From Paraglaciecola mesophila KMM 241 (GTDB lineage: Bacteria; Pseudomonadota; Gammaproteobacteria; Enterobacterales; Alteromonadaceae): a stretch of DNA of 64,000 nt. The position numbers were made by a program, and so were the translations under genes. Below, in pieces: positions 8,985 through 17,534 of this stretch. Position 1 is the stretch's first letter, and each line of letters opens with the position of its first letter. Location of the stretch: NCBI RefSeq assembly GCF_000315015.1, contig NZ_BAEP01000051.1, positions 16,676 through 80,675 of the forward strand, in the 5' to 3' direction. A model generated the notes under the pieces. That model saw only the letters and a list, made by a program, of their open reading frames with translations. It searched no databases and was not told the DNA's origin.

Positions 8985-9575
8985 TTACACCAGCGAATAG
9001 AATTTTCCGATGCCATCTAGCAGCATTTGAATTGAAATCATAATTAAGATCATGCCCATCAAACGCTCAATCGCAATAAGTCCGCGCTCGCCCAGTACGC
9101 GATGGAATACACTTGAAAACATTAATATTACGGCACTGACTGACCAAGCCGCCAATAGCGCTAAAGACCAATCAAGCATGCGGCTGTGATCTTGGTTGGC
9201 CAACAAAATTAAGGCTGCGAGAATGGAGGGCCCAGCGACCATAGGAATGGCTAAAGGGACAATAAAAGGCTCTTCACCTGCAGGTAGTCCTGTTACCCCT
9301 CCTGGTTGAGGGAATATCATTTTCAAGGCAATCAAAAATAAAATAATACCACCTGCGATGCTCACCGTTTCTTGTTTGACGCTTAGAAAATCTAATACAG
9401 CCTGACCGCTGAATAAAAAGCCTAACATGATCAACAACGAAAAAATCAGTTCGCGGATCAAAACGATACGTCGTCGTTTAGGCTCAATGGTTTTAAGCAC
9501 AGACATAAACACAGGAAGGTTACCTAGTGGGTCCATAATCAAAAATAATGTAATGGCCGCAGACCAAGTATCCAT
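8985..9575 (-). CDS. yhgN: MarC-family integral membrane protein YhgN
   Basis: This 196-residue protein has about six membrane segments and the MarC-family N-terminus with LFLIMDPLGNLPVFMSVL, followed by a second repeat-like half (VPLAIPMVAGPS). It corresponds to E. coli YhgN. MarC-family proteins are poorly understood; claims of antibiotic efflux are not well supported. It is the first gene of a probable two-gene unit with the DUF416 gene. Confidence 0.88.
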   Translation of the reverse strand: MDTWSAAITLFLIMDPLGNLPVFMSVLKTIEPKRRRIVLIRELIFSLLIMLGFLFSGQAVLDFLSVKQETVSIAGGIILFLIALKMIFPQPGGVTGLPAGEEPFIVPLAIPMVAGPSILAALILLANQDHSRMLDWSLALLAAWSVSAVILMFSSVFHRVLGERGLIAIERLMGMILIMISIQMLLDGIGKFYSLV

Positions 9576-9804
9576 AATGCTACTCTGTTGGTAGGTAATT
9601 TCACAAAGGGGTGATAGCGCAAGTGTATAACAACTATGCTGCTCAGCCCATCTGATTGAAAGAATTATCTATTTTTATTATTTTAAGTTGCCAAAGATCA
9701 ACAGCTCATGGGTAAATTCTTTGCTATGGTTGATTAACAGCACTTTGCTAACGAGAAATACCCATGCCAGCATTTGGCGTTTTAATTGAAAGAAGGATCA
9801 AAAA

Positions 9805-9987
9805 ATGAGTGTGATGACAGTGGATGAAGTAGCAAATTTTTTGGGCGTGGAAGCGATACGTGTTGAACGGTTAGAGCGTGAAAGTTTGTTAATTGCCGTT
9901 GATAAAGACGAGCAGGGAAAACCGCTGTTCAATTCTGCCGACGTAGAGAAATACAAAGTGCTGGCTGAGCGCTTAGGTGGGCTGTAA
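9805..9987 (+). CDS. Small helix-turn-helix protein (excisionase/MerR-like fold)
   Basis: A 60-residue protein, MSVMTVDEVANFLGV onward, whose pattern (TVDEVANFLGV, a polar turn, then FNSADVEKY) resembles the DNA-binding winged helix of excisionase-type and MerR-N proteins. AAGGA at a good distance from the ATG and a strong terminator right behind the stop support it as a real gene. No phage genes are near, so it is more likely a small regulator than an excisionase. The target is unknown. Confidence 0.7.
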   Translation: MSVMTVDEVANFLGVEAIRVERLERESLLIAVDKDEQGKPLFNSADVEKYKVLAERLGGL

Positions 9988-10020
9988 AGGTCTTGATATC
10001 TAAAGTGTTATTTCAGTAAC

Positions 10021-10053
10021 CTTAGGTACGACCAGCGTACCTAAGTTTGTTTT
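10021..10053 (+). terminator. Rho-independent terminator after the small HTH gene
   Basis: CTTAGGTACG and CGTACCTAAG form a perfect 10-bp stem with a 5-nt loop, followed by TTTGTTTT. It lies between two converging genes, the HTH gene and pepB. Confidence 0.85.
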
Positions 10054-10085
10054 GCATCTGCTAATAAAGTCTAAAAATAAGGTGA

Positions 10086-11369
10086 TTATTCAGACAGTAG
10101 CGCTTTGGCGATGGTTCTAATACCCAAGCCAGACGCGCCAGCGGGTGTGTAAGCATCAGCGCTGTCATTAAATGCGGCGGCTAAATCCATATGTAACCAA
10201 CCTTGTCCCTTATTCCCCACGAACCGAGACAAAAATCCTGCCGCGTTTGATGCGCCCCCAGCGCCACCACCTTTTTGAGCACGGCTATTGGCGGTATCTG
10301 CATAATTTGAAGGGCATTTTTCTTGATGCCATAGCTCTAGAGGCAAAGGCCAAGCGGGTTCATTTTCCTCATTGGCGTAACCTAGCACACGTTGCATCAA
10401 GTTTTTGTCCAAGGCAAATAGGGCATTGTAATCACGACCTAACGCAGCACTTGCTGCACCGGTTAAGGTTGCTGCATCAATAATCAGAGGTGCTTGGGTT
10501 TCACTGGCCGCCATCAGACCGTCAGCTAGGACTAATCGCCCTTCGGCATCGGTATTGACGATTTCTACTGTCGTACCATTTTTATAGGTGATGACGTCGC
10601 CTAACTTGTATGCATGACCGCTTATTAGGTTTTCAGCACAGCACAAATATAGTTTCACTCGTTTGTTCAGACCTTGCAAAATCGCTAAGCCTAAGCCGCC
10701 TGTTACCATCGCCGCACCGCCCATATCACATTTCATGTGCAGCATACCTTCACTGCTTTTAATGCTATAACCGCCGCTGTCAAAGGTGATGCCTTTGCCA
10801 ACTAAAGCTGCACTAACAGGCGCAAGAGGGTCATCAGTAGGATTGTAATCTACTTCAAGCATGACCGGCGGGCGCTGGCTACCCCGGCCCACATTGTACA
10901 AACCGTGCCATTGTTGCTCGACTAGCTCTTCGCCCATCCATTGTTTTGCGGTGACGTGTCTTGGACTTAGGCTGGTTAGCCATTCAACACTGCTGCTTGC
11001 TAGCTTTTCAGGGGAAAGGTCTTCAGGGGTGGCATTGGTTTGATTACGGGTAAAAACCAAGGCTTGGTAACGCTGCGTTAGCGTGTCGCTATTCTCATCG
11101 TCAGCCCATTGAATATGGTGTTGCTTTTTGGTGTTCGTGAAACTGTAAGCAAACGCCCATTGCTGTTCGATATGCCACTTACCGCATAAAGTAACGAAAT
11201 CTAAATTTAAACCGTCTAAAATGCGCGCTGCTCGGCGAATGGTTCGGTTTTGAGGATCATCTGTTAATAAATGGATTGTAGCGCTTTCATTGTCGAACGA
11301 GAGTACAGCGTTTTTACCCCAGTGGGCAGGTGCTGGCGCGTTAGACAGTTGGATAGAAAGTCGAGACAT
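10086..11369 (-). CDS. pepB: Peptidase B (M17 leucyl aminopeptidase family)
   Basis: The 427-residue length equals that of E. coli PepB. The M17 signature NTDAEGRLVLADGL, which supplies metal ligands and the catalytic Arg, is intact, as is VGKGITFDSGGYSIK with the active-site Lys and a metal-binding Asp. The enzyme is a cytoplasmic two-metal hexameric aminopeptidase acting on peptides with broad specificity. It is alone, divergent from sfsA with 67 bp between them. Confidence 0.93.
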   Translation of the reverse strand: MSRLSIQLSNAPAPAHWGKNAVLSFDNESATIHLLTDDPQNRTIRRAARILDGLNLDFVTLCGKWHIEQQWAFAYSFTNTKKQHHIQWADDENSDTLTQRYQALVFTRNQTNATPEDLSPEKLASSSVEWLTSLSPRHVTAKQWMGEELVEQQWHGLYNVGRGSQRPPVMLEVDYNPTDDPLAPVSAALVGKGITFDSGGYSIKSSEGMLHMKCDMGGAAMVTGGLGLAILQGLNKRVKLYLCCAENLISGHAYKLGDVITYKNGTTVEIVNTDAEGRLVLADGLMAASETQAPLIIDAATLTGAASAALGRDYNALFALDKNLMQRVLGYANEENEPAWPLPLELWHQEKCPSNYADTANSRAQKGGGAGGASNAAGFLSRFVGNKGQGWLHMDLAAAFNDSADAYTPAGASGLGIRTIAKALLSE

Positions 11370-11436
11370 AAAACACTCCTAAGAAAAGTAAGCCGATATC
11401 ATAACAACTTTGTAACGATAAACAGTATGGTGATGA

Positions 11437-12141
11437 ATGCAATTTTATAACAGTTTGATTGAAGGGATATTGGTTAAACGTTACAAACGATTTTTAACCG
11501 ACGTCACGTTGTTAAATGGTGAAGAGGTCGTTGCGCACTGTCCTAACACCGGAGCAATGACCGGATGTGCCGAGCCCGGGATGCAGGTTTGGCTCTCTCC
11601 AAGTAATAACCCTAAGCGTAAACTGGGCTATACTTGGGAGTTAGGAGTAACGCATCAAGGTCATTGGATTGGTATCAATACCAACAACGCAAATAAAATA
11701 GTTGCAGAGGCATTGGCAACGCACGCTATTCAAGAGTTGCAGGGATATGAAACTATTCGTCCTGAAGTGCGTTTTGGGCATGAAAACAGCAGAATTGATT
11801 TTCTTCTAAGTAGCAGCGATAAGAAAGATTGCTATGTTGAAGTCAAATCGGTGACCTTATTGGAAGAGGGGCAGGGTTACTTCCCTGACGCGAAAACAGT
11901 GCGTGGTCAAAAGCATTTGCGTGAGCTTGCCGCTATGGTCGAACAGGGTTATCGCGCTGTTTTACTGTTTTGTGTGCAGCACAGTGGCATTCATAGCGTT
12001 AAGGTTGCAGAAAATATTGATCCAAAATATGCGCAAATGTTTAAGCATGCTGTTGACGTTGGGGTAGAAGTGTTAGCGTACTCGTGTGCGATTAACGAAC
12101 AAAATATTACGCTAAATCAACGACTACCCATGATTGTATGA
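11437..12141 (+). CDS. sfsA: Sugar fermentation stimulation protein A
   Basis: A 234-residue SfsA protein with an N-terminal OB-fold-like region and a C-terminal nuclease-like region. [14 protein letters not shown] and [15 protein letters not shown] are typical; the latter resembles the catalytic D/E-x-K of restriction-like nucleases. E. coli SfsA was found as a multicopy stimulator of maltose genes; its biochemical role is not settled. It leads the conserved series sfsA-dksA-gluQ-pcnB-folK-panB-panC. Confidence 0.95.
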   Translation: MQFYNSLIEGILVKRYKRFLTDVTLLNGEEVVAHCPNTGAMTGCAEPGMQVWLSPSNNPKRKLGYTWELGVTHQGHWIGINTNNANKIVAEALATHAIQELQGYETIRPEVRFGHENSRIDFLLSSSDKKDCYVEVKSVTLLEEGQGYFPDAKTVRGQKHLRELAAMVEQGYRAVLLFCVQHSGIHSVKVAENIDPKYAQMFKHAVDVGVEVLAYSCAINEQNITLNQRLPMIV

Positions 12142-12307
12142 AAATATAAGTTGCTTTTTTCGCCGACATCGCCATATTGCCCGTCGGAATTTGGTTTTTA
12201 GCATGAATAGCAGGTCAGTGCGTGGAATTGCCAGCGGTATTTCTTTCTGTTATACATACCCGCTTGCACAAAACCGTCCTGTGCTCGTAGTTAAGGAGAA
12301 TTGGCTG

Positions 12308-12757
12308 ATGCCAACAGGAAATACGAATAAAACACTCGGATTATTAGCCCTAGCTGGTCTTACTCCCTATCAGGAGAAAGCAGGCGAGGAATACATGAAT
12401 GATAAACAAATGGAGCATTTCCGTTTGTTGCTAAAAGCATGGCGCGACCAATTACGCCAAGAAGTAGATCGTACAGTGCATCATATGCAAGACGAAGCGG
12501 CTAACTTCCCTGACCCAGTTGATCGGGCAGCACAGGAAGAAGAGTTCAGTATTGAACTTAGAACCCGTGACCGTGAGCGTAAGTTGATCAAAAAAATCGA
12601 GAAAACCCTTAAGCGTATCGAAGAAGACGATTTTGGCTTCTGTGATACCTGTGGTATCGAAATTGGCGTTAGGCGTTTAGAAGCCCGTCCTACCGCTGAT
12701 ATGTGTATCGATTGTAAGACCCTAGCTGAAATTAAAGAAAAGCAGCTACAAGGTTAA
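12308..12757 (+). CDS. dksA: RNA polymerase-binding transcription factor DksA
   Basis: DksA binds in the secondary channel of RNA polymerase and, with ppGpp, adjusts rRNA and amino-acid promoters. From the ATG at 12308 the protein has 149 residues and is close to E. coli DksA throughout: the coiled-coil tip DPVDRA with its two acidic residues, and the zinc finger CDTCG...CIDC. The frame opens earlier at 12134, but TAAGGAG nine bases before 12308 and the conserved [13 protein letters not shown]-terminus decide the start. It is followed by a terminator. Confidence 0.98.
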   Translation: MPTGNTNKTLGLLALAGLTPYQEKAGEEYMNDKQMEHFRLLLKAWRDQLRQEVDRTVHHMQDEAANFPDPVDRAAQEEEFSIELRTRDRERKLIKKIEKTLKRIEEDDFGFCDTCGIEIGVRRLEARPTADMCIDCKTLAEIKEKQLQG

Positions 12758-12772
12758 TACTGATAAATAATG

Positions 12773-12798
12773 AAAAGCTGCTCAATGCAGCTTTTTTT
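12773..12798 (+). terminator. Rho-independent terminator after dksA
   Basis: AAAAGCTGC and GCAGCTTTTTTT form an 8-9-bp stem with a 5-nt loop and a T-run. Confidence 0.85.
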
Positions 12799-12821
12799 AT
12801 GTTTACACGTTAATTAGGTTA

Positions 12822-13739
12822 ATGAATTTACCTTTCGTTGCACAGCGCCTTAATCAAGATACCTCTTACGTAGGTCGGTTTGCGCCATCCCCCTCTGGAC
12901 CATTGCATTTAGGTTCCCTCGTGGCTGCTTTAGGCAGTTACATACGTGCGCGGCAAATGGACGGGAAATGGTTGTTACGGATAGAGGATATTGACCCTCC
13001 GCGGGCGCTCGTTGGTGCAGATGATCTCATAAAAGAGTCACTGGTTCGTCACGGGTTGTTATGGGACGATGAAGTGACTTACCAACATGACAGTCACCAA
13101 CGATATGAGCAAGCACTCAATTGGCTGCAGGCAAATGGTCATAGTTATTGTTGCCAATGTAATAGAAAGCAACGACTCGCCAACCCTAAAGGGCAATCTT
13201 GCCCCTGCGCGCAGTTAGCCTTGGCAAAGGATGAATGCGCCACTGTCCTTAGGAATACTTTGGGGGCGCAGCATATTCAAGATTTAGCATTAGGGGCGGT
13301 TTCGTTCGCAAAAGGCGCCTGTGATGATTTCATCTTGCGTCGTAAAGATGGATTATATGCCTATCAATTAGCTGTGGTCGTGGATGATATATACGCTGGC
13401 GTGACCGAAGTGGTGCGCGGTGCAGATATTCTGCCTTCTACTGCATACCAGCTGGCTTTATATCAACTGTTTAACCAGCCCGCCCCCGCATACCTGCATT
13501 TACCACTTGTGATGGGGGATAATGGTCAAAAACTCAGTAAGCAAAACCATGCTCCTAGGTTAAATGATGCTGTCGCCAACAGTAATTTATGCAGGGCTCT
13601 TGGGGCCTTAGGTTTGCCGGTTCCTAGGGCGCTGAATAACGCCGCCGTGAACGATATTTTAGAGTTCGCACTGAGCAACTGGCACATAGCGTTTATCGCA
13701 AACAATGCGAGTGCGTTTGACAATAGAATTGACGCGTAA
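12822..13739 (+). CDS. gluQ: Glutamyl-Q tRNA(Asp) synthetase
   Basis: GluQ-RS is a shortened glutamyl-tRNA synthetase that attaches glutamate to queuosine in tRNA(Asp) rather than to a 3' end. The 305-residue protein has the HIGH-like SGPLHLGSL, a zinc-binding set (CCQC ... CPC) in the acceptor-binding region, a KMSKS-like KLSKQN, and no anticodon-binding domain. Its position directly after dksA is the normal one in gammaproteobacteria. Confidence 0.95.
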   Translation: MNLPFVAQRLNQDTSYVGRFAPSPSGPLHLGSLVAALGSYIRARQMDGKWLLRIEDIDPPRALVGADDLIKESLVRHGLLWDDEVTYQHDSHQRYEQALNWLQANGHSYCCQCNRKQRLANPKGQSCPCAQLALAKDECATVLRNTLGAQHIQDLALGAVSFAKGACDDFILRRKDGLYAYQLAVVVDDIYAGVTEVVRGADILPSTAYQLALYQLFNQPAPAYLHLPLVMGDNGQKLSKQNHAPRLNDAVANSNLCRALGALGLPVPRALNNAAVNDILEFALSNWHIAFIANNASAFDNRIDA

Positions 13740-13793
13740 GACAGGTTATGATCCCACGCGTTAAAAAACCTGTTTTGGGTAATCCCTTATATT

Positions 13794-13808
13794 GGAGCTG
13801 AACTTATT
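13794..13808 (+). promoter_or_regulatory. Shine-Dalgarno and AUU start of pcnB
   Basis: GGAG at 13794-13797 is followed after eight bases by ATT at 13806. AUU initiation is inefficient and in E. coli limits PcnB, whose excess is toxic. A second ATT follows directly, so the exact AUU cannot be fixed from sequence, but the first aligns better with E. coli PcnB. Confidence 0.75.
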
Positions 13809-15194
13809 ATTTCTCGCGTAATCAACAAGGTTAAAGAGGCGTTTAAAAGTACGCCAAGCACAGCTAAAACCACTCTTGTTGCCAACATTATTCCCCGTGC
13901 TGAACATCCGGTATCCCGCAGTGACATTAGCGATAACGCGCTAAAGGTGTTGTACCGTCTGCACAATAACGGTTATCAAGCGTTTTTAGTTGGTGGCTGT
14001 GTGCGCGATATTCTACTGGGTAAAAAACCCAAAGATTTTGACGTCACGACAGACGCAACGCCTGAACAGGTCAAAGAATTGTTCAGAAACTGCCGCCTAA
14101 TCGGCCGCCGATTTCGTTTGGCGCACGTGGTGTTTGGTCGAGAAGTTATCGAAGTTGCCACTTTTCGTGGTCATCACCCTGTTGAAGACGAAAACGCCAA
14201 AGAGCAGAATTTAAGCAAGCAAAGCGATCATGGACAGCTGCTTCGTGACAACGTGTTTGGCAGCATAGAAGAAGACGCAGAGCGTCGTGACTTCACCGTC
14301 AACGCTATGTATTACAACATTGCCGATTACAGTATTCATGATTTTGCCAACGGCATGGAAGCAGTTAAACAGCGTCAAATCACTATGATTGGCGACCCTG
14401 CTACTCGTTACCGTGAAGATCCAGTACGTATGTTACGTGCGGTGCGTTTTGCTGTGAAACTGGGTATGAAAATAAGCCCTGAAACTGCTAAGCCCATGTA
14501 CGAACTCGCCCCATTAATGGCGAATATTCCCCCAGCGCGTCTGTTTGAAGAAGTACTAAAGCTACTGTTATCAGGCCAAGGACTAGAAACCTACAAATTA
14601 CTCAACGAATTCGGTTTATTTGAACAGTTGTTCCCTCAGCTCACCCCTTTGCTAAAATCGCAAAATAGTCGTGAACTTGCGTTTATTGAGCAAGTGCTGA
14701 TGAATACGGACAACCGTATTAACTCAGATATGAAAGTGACCCCAGCGTTTATTTTTGCAGCCTTGTTATGGTACCCATTAGAAGAGCGTTGTCAGCAACA
14801 TATGGTGGAAGGTGGCTTGAACCACTTTGACGCGTTTAATTTGGCCTTGAGTGATGTGCTGCACCGTCAAATTCAACGCATTATGATCCCCAAACGTTTT
14901 ACCATCACAGTGCGCGAGATTTGGCAGTTGCAACAACGTCTTCCTAAGCGTTACGGGCGCAGAGCGTTTCAAATGCTAGAACACCCTAAATTTAGGGCTG
15001 CTTATGATTTCTTGCTTATTCGCGGGCAGATTGAAGGCGGTGAGCTACTTACGTTAGCCCAGTGGTGGACCGACTTTCAAAACGTTAACCCTGAGCAGCG
15101 CCAAGGGATGTTAAAAATACTACGCGAGAAAGAAGGCGGCGGTGCACCCAAGCGCAGAAGCCGCTACAGAGGCAAGAAGAAAGCTACCCAATGA
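13806..15194 (+). CDS. pcnB: Poly(A) polymerase I, probable AUU start
   Basis: PcnB adds poly(A) tails to RNA 3' ends and promotes decay. Conserved segments include LVGGCVRDILLG (61-72), catalytic Asp77 and Asp79 in KDFDV, RRFRLAHV, and a basic tail RRSRYRGKKK. The first canonical in-frame start is a GTG at 13947, which would remove the conserved IIPRAEHPVSRSDISDNALK. Reading upstream, no ATG, GTG or TTG occurs before a TGA at 13749, but an ATT at 13806 stands eight bases after GGAG and gives (M)ISRVIN, matching E. coli MFTRVAN, which also starts at AUU. This gives 462 residues (E. coli about 465). Confidence 0.93.
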   Translation: MISRVINKVKEAFKSTPSTAKTTLVANIIPRAEHPVSRSDISDNALKVLYRLHNNGYQAFLVGGCVRDILLGKKPKDFDVTTDATPEQVKELFRNCRLIGRRFRLAHVVFGREVIEVATFRGHHPVEDENAKEQNLSKQSDHGQLLRDNVFGSIEEDAERRDFTVNAMYYNIADYSIHDFANGMEAVKQRQITMIGDPATRYREDPVRMLRAVRFAVKLGMKISPETAKPMYELAPLMANIPPARLFEEVLKLLLSGQGLETYKLLNEFGLFEQLFPQLTPLLKSQNSRELAFIEQVLMNTDNRINSDMKVTPAFIFAALLWYPLEERCQQHMVEGGLNHFDAFNLALSDVLHRQIQRIMIPKRFTITVREIWQLQQRLPKRYGRRAFQMLEHPKFRAAYDFLLIRGQIEGGELLTLAQWWTDFQNVNPEQRQGMLKILREKEGGGAPKRRSRYRGKKKATQ

Positions 15195-15679
15195 GCCAAG
15201 TTTATGTTGGACTAGGGAGTAATTTAGCCCAGCCTGAACAACAAGTTAGCCAAGCGTTACGGGCAATCGAATCATTGCCTGCTTCACATATATCGGCGAC
15301 TTCAAGCTTGTATATCAGTCGCCCTATGGGACCACAAGACCAACCTAGCTATGTTAATGCCGTGGTTGAAGTACAAACTGAAATGCAAGCTGTCGAATTT
15401 CTTCATTGCTTACAAAAAATTGAGCTTGAGCATGGTCGTGTGCGTAAAGCAGAGCGTTGGGGGCCGCGGACTTTGGATTTGGATATTCTCATTTTTGGCA
15501 CTCAAGTTATTGATTCAGTTGAACTTACTGTTCCACATTACGGCATGAAAGAGCGAGAGTTCGTCTTGTACCCTTTGCATGAAATTGCCCCAGAATTACA
15601 ACTTCCAAACGGCCCCAAATTGACCGAATTGCTCATTAATTGCCCCCTCAATGGGTTGGAAAAACTACCCTATAAATGA
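15191..15679 (+). CDS. folK: HPPK: 6-hydroxymethyl-7,8-dihydropterin pyrophosphokinase
   Basis: FolK transfers pyrophosphate from ATP to hydroxymethyl-dihydropterin in folate synthesis. The 162-residue protein has the N-terminal YVGLGSNL, LQKIELEHGRVR, and the signature WGPRTLDLDILIFG with two Mg-binding aspartates. Its ATG overlaps the pcnB stop (ATGA), so the two are translationally coupled. Confidence 0.96.
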   Translation: MSQVYVGLGSNLAQPEQQVSQALRAIESLPASHISATSSLYISRPMGPQDQPSYVNAVVEVQTEMQAVEFLHCLQKIELEHGRVRKAERWGPRTLDLDILIFGTQVIDSVELTVPHYGMKEREFVLYPLHEIAPELQLPNGPKLTELLINCPLNGLEKLPYK

Positions 15680-15765
15680 GCGTGATAGAAATCCGTTAAA
15701 AAATCCGTATAGTGCCTGATTTACTCAAGCTCTATTTAGTGATCATCGTACTGGAGTGATTCAAA

Positions 15766-16563
15766 ATGAAAAAAGTCACAACTTCCACGTTGTTGAAAAT
15801 GAAGCAACAAAGCGAAAAAATTAGTGCGCTTACCGCATATGATGCGAGCTTCTCAAAATTGTTTGATGAGCAAGGGATAGACGTACTGCTGATTGGTGAC
15901 TCGTTGGGCATGGTTTTGCAAGGCTGTGACGATACATTAGGTGTCAGCATTGACGATGTGGCCTACCACACTCGTGCTGTGCGTAAAGGCGTTGAGCGCG
16001 CATTTGTTATCGCAGACATGCCGTTTATGTCTTATTCCACCCCAGAACAAACCTATTTGAACGCGGCAAAGCTTATGGCGGCCGGTGCAAGTATGGTCAA
16101 ACTTGAAGGCGGTCGTTGGTTACTTGAGAGCATTAAAGGTTTAAACGAGCGTGGTGTCCCTGTTTGCGGTCATCTAGGCTTAACACCTCAGTCTGTGCAT
16201 GTCTTCGGTGGCTTTAAGGTACAAGGCCGAGACGACCTGCAAGCAGAGCAAATGCTCGAGCAAGCCAAAGAAATGGCAGCAGCGGGTATACAGTTGTTAG
16301 TACTTGAATGCGTACCTACAGAGCTGGCTGGTGCGATATCTCAAGCCGTTGATATTCCGGTTATAGGAATAGGCGCGGGTGCAGAAACCGACGGACAAAT
16401 TTTAGTGATGCATGACATGTTTGGTATCAGCGCCAATTACATGCCGAAATTTTCAAAAAATTACCTTCAAGAGACTGGCGATATGCGCACAGCAGTGAGT
16501 CAGTATATAGAAGAAGTGAAAGACGGTTCTTTCCCGTCTGAAGCCCATAGTTTCAGTAAGTGA
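15766..16563 (+). CDS. panB: 3-methyl-2-oxobutanoate hydroxymethyltransferase
   Basis: PanB makes ketopantoate from alpha-ketoisovalerate and methylene-tetrahydrofolate, the first committed step to pantothenate. The 265 residues include [27 protein letters not shown], and MVKLEGG, all typical, with Mg ligands Asp in GDS and in the later ADMPF. panC follows after seven bases. Together with panP behind panC this is a complete pantothenate set apart from ketopantoate reductase (panE or ilvC). Confidence 0.97.
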   Translation: MKKVTTSTLLKMKQQSEKISALTAYDASFSKLFDEQGIDVLLIGDSLGMVLQGCDDTLGVSIDDVAYHTRAVRKGVERAFVIADMPFMSYSTPEQTYLNAAKLMAAGASMVKLEGGRWLLESIKGLNERGVPVCGHLGLTPQSVHVFGGFKVQGRDDLQAEQMLEQAKEMAAAGIQLLVLECVPTELAGAISQAVDIPVIGIGAGAETDGQILVMHDMFGISANYMPKFSKNYLQETGDMRTAVSQYIEEVKDGSFPSEAHSFSK

Positions 16564-16570
16564 GTTAAGT

Positions 16571-17422
16571 ATGCGAGTAATCAGTAATATTGCTAGCTTG
16601 CGCGATGTGCGCCGTAGCTGGCAGGCAGATTCCAAAGTGATAGCTTTTGTTCCCACCATGGGTAACTTACATCAAGGTCACCTTAATTTGGTTAAAGAAG
16701 CTAAATTAAAGGCTGATATTGTGGTGGTATCAATCTTTGTTAACCCGTTGCAATTCGGGCCAGATGAAGATTTAGAAGCGTACCCACGCACATTAGAGAA
16801 CGATCGTAATGTGCTTAGCGAAATGGGGGTCGATGTACTCTTTACTCCTCAAGTGAAGGATATTTACTCTCGCGGCTTAGAGCAGCAAACGTTCGTAGAA
16901 GTGCCGGGCATTTCCTACATGATTTGCGGTGCGAGTCGTCCAGGGCATTTTCGCGGTGTGGCAACGATAGTGTGTAAGCTCTTCAACATGGTTCAGCCGA
17001 ATATGGCGTTCTTTGGTGAAAAAGACTTTCAGCAACTACAAGTCATTAAAGCCATGGTCACCGACCTGTCGATGAACTTAACCGTGCATGGTGTAAAGAC
17101 AACCCGTGAAGATGATGGTTTGGCCATGAGCTCGCGTAACCAGTATTTAAATGCTGAGCAGCGTGCGCTTGCCCCCACTTTATATACGCGCTTACAAGAG
17201 ATGCAGCAAAAAATTGAATCGGGTCGCCGTGATTTTTCACGTATTACCAGTGAGTGCTGTGAGCAGCTTGCCGAAGCGGGTTTTAGTATTGATTATATCG
17301 AAATTCGTTCAGCCGATACGCTTTTACAGCCTGGGCATGAAGAAACTAAAGTTGTTATCTTGGCTGCCGCCTTTTTAGGCCGTACTCGCCTAATAGATAA
17401 TTTGCAGGTTTCGTTAGCCTAG
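16571..17422 (+). CDS. panC: Pantothenate synthetase (pantoate-beta-alanine ligase)
   Basis: PanC joins pantoate and beta-alanine using ATP. The 283-residue protein shows [16 protein letters not shown] with the HxGH nucleotide-binding motif, [24 protein letters not shown], and the KMSK-like MSSRNQYL. It is in operon with panB and is closed by a strong terminator. Confidence 0.97.
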   Translation: MRVISNIASLRDVRRSWQADSKVIAFVPTMGNLHQGHLNLVKEAKLKADIVVVSIFVNPLQFGPDEDLEAYPRTLENDRNVLSEMGVDVLFTPQVKDIYSRGLEQQTFVEVPGISYMICGASRPGHFRGVATIVCKLFNMVQPNMAFFGEKDFQQLQVIKAMVTDLSMNLTVHGVKTTREDDGLAMSSRNQYLNAEQRALAPTLYTRLQEMQQKIESGRRDFSRITSECCEQLAEAGFSIDYIEIRSADTLLQPGHEETKVVILAAAFLGRTRLIDNLQVSLA

Positions 17423-17448
17423 CAGCCATTAATGTAATCTTACTCAGC

Positions 17449-17482
17449 AAAAAGGCCGTTAGTTTTCACTAACGGCCTTTTT
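17449..17482 (+). terminator. Strong terminator after panBC (also usable from panP)
   Basis: GGCCGTTAG and CTAACGGCC pair around TTTTCA, with an A-run before and a T-run after, so it can serve both converging genes. Confidence 0.9.
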
Positions 17483-17534
17483 ATTTATAACAGGATGGGA
17501 CATGTTAGGACACAACATTGTTCACAAAAACCAG

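Noticed and set aside
9707..9767. CATGGGTA ... TACCCATG inverted pair before the small HTH gene
   Set aside because: 8-bp arms separated by about 45 bases may occur by chance; no further support.
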